Part shown: positions 57,905-64,000 of the stretch, one piece after another
Position numbering within the stretch: position 1 is the stretch's first letter
Layout of the letters: each line of letters begins with the position of its first letter
Assembly: GCF_018320785.1 (NCBI RefSeq)
Contig: NC_054881.1
Location: forward strand, 17,360,275-17,424,274
From: Cheilinus undulatus
Taxonomy: Eukaryota > Chordata > Actinopteri > Labriformes > Labridae
Direction of reading: 5' to 3'
Length of the DNA stretch: 64,000 bases
Position numbers and translations under genes: made by a program
Notes under the pieces: generated by a model
What the model was told of the DNA's origin: nothing
Database searches by the model: none
Seen by the model: the letters and a program-made list of their open reading frames with translations, nothing else

Positions 57905-59364
57905 CTAAAAAGAAACCAAAGAAAGGAGGGGGGGCAAAAAAATATAGGAAACATGCACCAAAACACACAACTGTGGCAGGCAGAATGTGAAAACAATCAG
58001 AAGCATGCATGAAACTGATCTGAAACACACAAACCGCAGTGAAATACCCAGTAAAAACACACAGAGATGCACCAAAATGCCCTTTCTGCACTGGTAAACA
58101 CACACTCAGTGCTGTCCACAGGTGGCTGCTTGGAAACAGAAAAAAAAGCTGCTTATTTTAGATCCTGTCAGCCCGGGCCCCTGGGCATTCTCACACTCAC
58201 AGGCACACATATGTAGCTATGAATGAACTCCTGTCGAGGGGAAATGACTTGTGTATGATTTGCTGGTTCAGTTTAAAATATGAAATGCCATTTTTTGAGA
58301 TCAAATCAAACACCAGGGTGTCTATTTTATTGGAATGACTGTTTCTTTCGCTTGCAATAATTAGTATTTAAAATACGTTTTCTTTCAGTGAAGTTGCATT
58401 AATAACAAACTTTTAGTCATTCTGATGAGATAGAACAGAACTCATTAAATGTAGCTAAGCACAGATTGATCAGTCTTTCCCGCTCCTTTAATTGTAAGGC
58501 TAGAGCTACAGTGAACTGCTGGGTCAGAGGCAGGGAATTACAAGACAGTCTGACCTCAGACCCTTCATCTCTGACGACCACTCTCACAGACCATCTGAGA
58601 CAGCGCACATCCGAGAATAGAAAAACACACTAAAACTTTCAAAATAAAATTGGATTTAACTTCCATTTAAGTTTAAGGTTATGGTTAAGATACCAAAAGT
58701 TAAAAACCTGATTACAAAGCATTTAAGATGGAATAAATAGCCAGTTCCTGTTTGAGAGCTGTTTTCCTTGTGATTTTTGATTTAACCCCTCCGCCACAGG
58801 CACATCAAACACTTAGGACTTGTGCTTAATAGAATAGCATAAAAAGTTAATGCTAGGGGTGTCATACGGCCCAGCCAGTGAGCACATTTTATCCTGCTTG
58901 CAAGCCTCCTTGACGAGGAAAAGAATTGAGGTTATCGATGTAAAAAAGGGAACGATGACTTGCCTGTTAACTTATCAAAAACATTGGATAGATGACAGTC
59001 AGAACTGAGAAGCCAAGGCACTCTGATGTAATGAAAATCCTTTATTAAACAGGGATATCTACAAGTTTCGACTCCAGCAAGTCTCCATCAGGACATCCTG
59101 ATGGATGGATGGACAAGCTTATATCTTTGCCCTCTTATCCTGAAGAACACCTGATCCTGGCTACAAAGTTTTGAATACTTTTGACCCCATGTAGTACTCA
59201 CCCACAGTTTTACTGTGATCATCAATGATTTTAAAAAATGACCAAAGACAGCTCCCCCTGTCAATATTTGGTGAAAATGTTGCGAAATCTGACTGATTTA
59301 TTGAATCCATAATGGCACCAAAAGTGGAGCCATATAGGAGCTGAAAGAGCCAGATCTTCATGCT
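57905..59364. other. No gene seen; repeat fragments
   Basis: 58560-58720 holds, in part inverted, pieces shared with the flanks of GCTA tract 1 (AAAAGTTAAAAACCTGATTA is the inverse of 33841-33865). At 59087-59106 a palindrome CCATCAGGACATCCTGATGG occurs. Confidence 0.4.
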
Positions 59365-59818
59365 GAAATGAAGGAATATAGCACATGTGTAAATCTGGAT
59401 CAGGCCACTCTCAGAAACTGAGTGACTGTGCAAGTAGACTAGCGAGAGAGGCCACTAAGACACCTATGACTACTCTGAAGGAGTTACAAGCTTCAGCAGA
59501 GTGACAAAGAGAAAGTCACTGCTGAAGAAAACTCATATTAAATCCCAGTTAGAGTCACCAAAAGGTGAAAATGTAAGTGAAGTGGCCATCCCCACTGTGA
59601 AGCACTGTGGTGGCAGTATCATGCCGAGGGGATGCTTCTCAGCAGCCAGCCCTGGAAGGCTTGTAAAGGTAGAAGGGTAAAGTGAATGCGGCCAAACATC
59701 CTGGAGGACAATCTTATTCAGTCTGCTAGAGAACTAGGCTTTGGGGAAGATTTTTTTTCCCAGCAACACAATGACCCCAAGCATATAGTAAAAGCTATAC
59801 AGAAATGGTACAAAGACA
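59365..59818 (+). mobile_element. Tc1/mariner relic, family A, internal part
   Basis: Starts GGAATATAGCACATGTGTAA, then ACTGAGTGACTGTGCAAG, GGCCACTAAGACACCTATGA and AAGCACTGTGGTGGCAGTAT. It ends CAACACAATGACCCCAAGCA. It spans the HTH end to the second catalytic region; the LWSDETK block is deleted. Same orientation as the copy at 6570. Confidence 0.8.
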
Positions 59819-60954
59819 TACCAATAATAAACTGTATGCACAATGTGTACAGTGTTGCTGTCTGATATAACTGGAGGGAAATGCCACTAATATCACCATG
59901 TACCTTATACAACCAAACTACAATACAACCAAAATATTCCTTTCAGCAAGATGGACACTTTTTATTGAAGTTTATATATCTAATGGACTGTAATTCAAAA
60001 TAAAACAAACAAATAAATGAAAAATTAAATATTTCAATACCCTTCAACTTCAATTAAAAAAATACAAAGAAAATAAAGTTCTTGGGATCATTCAGTATCT
60101 TGTTTTTTCACAATGTGAGTTACTATAGAATCTCACACATTAAGGGTCAATATTTAAATTCTTATTTGCCTAAATCATGTTTTAAATATATTAATAAAAC
60201 AAAAAAGTGACACATATTTTACATTCCCCATCCAATGGTCATAAAAGAAGCCATCAGGAATATTTTCTTAAAAGGGCACAATTGTTAACATTTATAAGAT
60301 ACAAAACGTATCATAATCACTTGGTTATCCAAATTTTTACAATTCAATCCATTTTCTTGCTCATGTTTTCAAACAGCTGATGCAATATTCATCTTTTTCA
60401 CCCAGATTTAAACTTCAATTACTGTAAAAAAGTGTCGTATTGACTAAAACTGTGGCTGTGTGACTGTTTACAAAGTGCCTGGGTAAACCTCACCCTCTGT
60501 ATCCTCTCCCTCACCCCGCTCTCTCCTCTCCCCCCCTGTGTTGACGTCAGTATCGGTGGTGAGGCAGACCACAGTGGCTGCCTGCAGAGCCCTTTGATCC
60601 CACTCTCCTCTCTAGTAGAGCTCTCATATGGACTTCACATCACTCACAGATAGTCTGTAATTTCTCTGTGGTTTAATAAAGCTCTGTGTGACAGACACAG
60701 TGAGGATCTGAGCCATCAAAAAATCTTTCATACATTATAGATAATCCCATTATAGTCTTACACTAATATGATCAGTGGTGGAGCAACCTGTTAATGCGTT
60801 ACTGTACCTCCTCTACTCTTTGTAGTAACTAGTGTTGGTAGCACACACTAAATGTAACCCCTCTAGTTTCTTTTTATATTAACAATGTTATATCTACAGA
60901 AATTCAAAAGCACTTATTTCTTAGTAAAAAGGCCCACAACTACATGAGAATAAG
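59819..60954. other. No gene seen
   Basis: AT-rich to 60450, then a somewhat GC-richer patch (60480-60620, with TTGACGTCAG at 60541, a CRE-like site). No exon supported. Confidence 0.4.
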
Positions 60955-61372
60955 GTAAACTATATGGCCAAATCTGTTAATTTTTGAGTTCAGGTGTTAC
61001 AATCAAACATGCCACAGGTGTATAAAATCAAGCACCTAGCCCACAGTCAGCTGTAAGTGATATTCTAAGAAAGTGGAAGCATTTAGAAACAACAGCAACT
61101 CAGCTACAAAGTGGGAGACCATGTAAAATCACAGAGCCAAGACCTTTTGAATGATGCTATGCTTCCAACTTTGTGGCAGCAGTTTGAGGAAAACCCCTTT
61201 TCTCTTCCAACATGACTGCACAAAGCGAGGACAATAAAGACAAGAATTGATGAGCTCAGTGTGGAAGACCTCAACCCCATGGAGTACCTTTGGGAAGAAC
61301 TGAAACAGAGATTGTGAGCCAGGCCTTGTCCAAAATCAGTGCCTGACCTCATAAATGCTGCACAGAGTAAGC
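60955..61372 (+). mobile_element. Tc1/mariner relic, family D, internally deleted
   Basis: Opens AAACTATATGGCCAAATCTG (terminus), then CACAGGTGTATAAAATCAAG, AAGTGGAAGCATTTAGAAAC, and a jump at about 61142 to GATGCTATGCTTCCAACTTT. It then holds the frame piece ELSVEDLNPMEYLWEELKQR, the last catalytic region of a Tc1 transposase (usual form DLNPIE..W..L). Most of the catalytic domain is missing. It abuts the family E relic after GTGCCTGACCTCATAAATGC. Confidence 0.8.
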
Positions 61373-61382
61373 AAGTAGTCCA

Positions 61383-61955
61383 GGTCATGAAGCAGCTAAA
61401 CAGCCCCAGACCATCACACTGGCACAACCATGATTGACTGTTGGTATAATGTTCTTTTTATTAAAATGCTGTTAGTCTTACCCAGATGAGATGGGGCACC
61501 GCCTTCGAAATAGTTCAACTTTTGTCTCGTCAGTCCACAGAATATTTTTCCAGAAGTCTTGGGAGATTAAGATATATTTGGCAAATGTGAGATGAGCCTT
61601 TGCATCTTTTTGGTCGGCAGTGGTTTTGGCTTTGGAACTCCCCCATGGATGCCATTTTTGTCTAACCGTAACCCTAACCCTTGACTGAGTCAAGTGAGGC
61701 CTGAAGGTCTTCAGATGTTGCTCTGGGTTTTTATTTAACCTCCTGGATGAGTCGTTGATTCACTCTTGGGGTAGCTGTGGTAGGCCAGCCACTCTTGGGA
61801 AGGTTCACCCTTGTTCCAAGTTTTCTCCATTTGTGGATAATGGCTCTCACTGTGGTTCACTGGAGTCCCAAAATCTTCGAAATGGCTTTGTAACCATTTC
61901 CAGACTGATAGATGTAATTTATTTCTCATCTTTTCTCGATTTTTTTAGATGGCAT
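61383..61955 (-). pseudogene. Tc1-family transposase relic (family E)
   Basis: On the minus strand an ATG at 61955 begins PSKKIEK and, after an in-frame TGA at codon 10, reads YQSGNGYKAISKILGL. A second TGA follows (codon 33), then TTVRAIIHKWRKLGTRVNLP and KSG: the paired HTH region that binds the ends. After a stop and frame change, DFWKNILWTDETKVELF gives the first catalytic Asp region with Asp intact. Downstream the DNA covers a GGTCTGGGGCTGTTTAGC block but the frame is lost. Two nonsense codons and a frameshift make it inactive. Confidence 0.8.
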
Positions 61956-64000
61956 GATTTGTTACTTTTTGAGGTCTTTAAACCTGTACTGTATCTATTA
62001 GTCCTGCTGATCAATTAGAGGCTTGACATTTGAGTAAAAAGTATTAAAATCCTGCATTTTGTGTTAGAAATATGCATAATGAACAGCTACTATAAACACT
62101 AAAACTTAGTGCTCCCCTCACTTACCACTGTTAAATACCTATGTAATAATACCTTCCATTTTCCAGTTTATCACAGCAGGCTCGCTCGTTTATGGCAGGA
62201 ACATGGAGAACATTTCACAGCCAGAGCTTGTGGGATAAATATGTTTATTTGTGTAAAAAGTGTCACCTTCCTATTAGAGCTAATAAACAGTTTTCCACTC
62301 AGGTGAACACTGTGGACCATTATTCTCTGACAACTTCACAACAACACGATAAAGGAGGGGAAATAAAAAATTCCCTGGTAGAGATCAAATTATCGGCTCA
62401 CATCGCAGCTTTTTATTCTGCTCAGTCCTCACTCTCTGAAGTTTCTCCTTTTCTCACCCTCCTCTCTCATCAGAGGTGAAAATTTACCCAAAGGGAGTCT
62501 CTCTTTCTTTGCCTCCTCTCTCCTCGTGTCTTCACACCTTCCTCATCAGTTCTGCCAAGTTTCCCCCAAAGGTGTGCCGCAGCTCGCTGACTCGCTGCAG
62601 GAGCTGATAGCGAGCTGGAGGAAATTTTATCGCCTCCTCAAACTGTTTATTTTCAGACGTAGAGGCTGAATGACTTTGTTTTAAGGAAATTATGACTCAT
62701 AATGCATCAGCATTGAGTTATACATTGTATTTCCTATATCTCTGAGTCATTTTTTCAAAAGAGTAGAATCACTGGAATAAAAAGTTAAACATTCTAGTTA
62801 TCTACTTTTACATTTTTGTTTGACTACCACTAAAATAATATTCAATCAAAACATTCTGGATGATTGTTCAGAACAGGGATGTGCCACAGATTTTACATTT
62901 TTAATGCTATTCTCACTGCCTTGGGGCCAAAATGTGATGTGTGATCAGTTAGTTTCAATTATAAATATCTTTAATTCAAAAAAGGATGGATAGATTGGTC
63001 CCATGGTTGTGTTATGGCATTGCAGTGTTGACTTTAATTCATTCATGGCAGATTGTGTCATGTTTCATTTTTGTTGACGTTATAATGAAATTTCCTATTA
63101 GCCACATCGGCAGAGGAAAAAGATCACATGCAGGCCTCAGGCTGTCCGTTTCCCACCTCTGGTTTAAAGTATGAATATATGAATCTCCTTTTAAGTGGGA
63201 AAAAAAGGTGAGACAGTGTCACTTTCACAGCCTTTGTCTTTGTTTGCTGCTCATCATCTCATGCTGCTCTTGTTACATTGTTCTATTTAATACAATTATT
63301 GTCTCAACAGGAATTTTTTCAGGGGTGCTTTCACACGTGGATCTGAACGAGAGGTTGATCTGATTTAAAGAGGCGCTCCCTCTAAGGCTTGATTCGTTTG
63401 GACAAGTGTGAACAAAACTTTCTCCCAGAAAAACACAGTCAAGCTAAGATCACTTGAAAGACATGGTCTTGGCCCTAAAGATGTAATGATATTAAAATTT
63501 CATATTATGATTATTATGACTTACAATATCAGGGTTATCAGTATTATCGCCATATTGTGCTGGGATTTAATAAAATTTAAAAAAACGTATCGTTATATCA
63601 TTTCAAATCATTTTATCAAATTTGGTTTTAAAAACACTGTAAGTCAGCAGCACAGAACAAGGCCACACACTTTCAAGTCCCTGTAAAGTAAATTCAAAAA
63701 TTTGTGTCTTGACACACTAGATACGTTTGAATAAGGTTGCTGTAGACATGTGAAATTGCAGAGATCATAACAGAGAGATTTGTGCCAGAAAACGGTAAAT
63801 TTAATCCCCAACTTCTGTCTCTCTGCTCTGGCACAGAGCCAGGCTGCTGTACTCTGATCTGAACCTTTTTTATTTAATTCAAAAGAATCATATTTCTCAT
63901 GAGTGGGTGTGGCTTCAGCTTCAGCAACTGACACGCCCACACCATACTAGAACAGAAGTTAAGCCTCACTTTTCATGATTTTATAGCTTGGATAATTTGG
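61956..64000. other. No gene seen; CNE-like block and MITE-like fragment
   Basis: 62170-62700 is unique, with ATAAATATGTTTATTTGTG, CTATTAGAGCTAATAAACAG and TTTTATTCTGCTCAG, and a purine/pyrimidine-balanced composition. It is the most enhancer-like patch of the right end. At 63330-63415 GGTGCTTTCACACGTGGATC and CGTTTGGACAAGTGTGAAC resemble a fish MITE with GTTCACA-type ends. 63470-63600 resembles a decayed hAT terminus. Confidence 0.35.

Noticed and set aside
61104-61427. 107-codon minus-strand frame
   Set aside because: Antisense shadow of the family D Tc1 relic.

Overview
The window reads as intergenic or intronic DNA from a ray-finned (teleost) fish, probably a percomorph. The evidence is the AT-rich composition, the lack of any long coding frame, dense fragments of Tc1/mariner, hAT, PIF/Harbinger-like and fish LINE elements, and four tRNA-headed fish SINE fragments. 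Family names come from recognised protein motifs, terminal repeats and remembered consensus layouts, not from a search. I see no operons, CRISPR, rRNA or bacterial genes, and no complete protein-coding gene.

Layout. 0-5 kb: a hAT-type BED-finger frame running off the left edge, a Harbinger-like MITE with TTA duplications, a SINE, a local tandem repeat, and the first copy of a repeat carrying a short conserved reading frame. 6.5-12.3 kb: two Tc1 relics flank the only confident functional genes, three tRNA-Ala genes (two UGC, one CGC) in a decayed tandem array. 13-30 kb: further repeat copies, SINEs, two more Tc1 families and two LINE fragments. 31.8-32.4 kb: a 600-bp hAT-like MITE with a perfect 8-bp target duplication. 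33-39 kb: a GCTA-rich tract, a reverse-transcriptase relic and a 41-bp minisatellite. 39-53 kb: a paired fish MITE family, nested insertions in a Tc1 relic, an inverted-repeat MITE, a purine-rich satellite split by a MITE, and long perfect hairpins. 54-64 kb: Tc1 relics, a second GCTA tract, and one weak candidate terminal exon on the minus strand at 57790-57904.

Functional reading. The tRNA-Ala genes keep full cloverleaves and the G3:U70 pair that alanyl-tRNA synthetase reads, but none has a T4 terminator nearby. Several unique, TAAT-rich stretches (about 12.4, 21.7, 25.1, 29.0, 30.8, 42.5, 49.9 and 62.2 kb) could be conserved regulatory elements of a developmental gene outside the window; this is inference only. 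No strong case for a new defence or mobile system emerges. The best leads are the two-copy conserved short frame with a 14-bp terminal hairpin, the terminator-less tRNA array, the paired GCTA tracts and the candidate exon.
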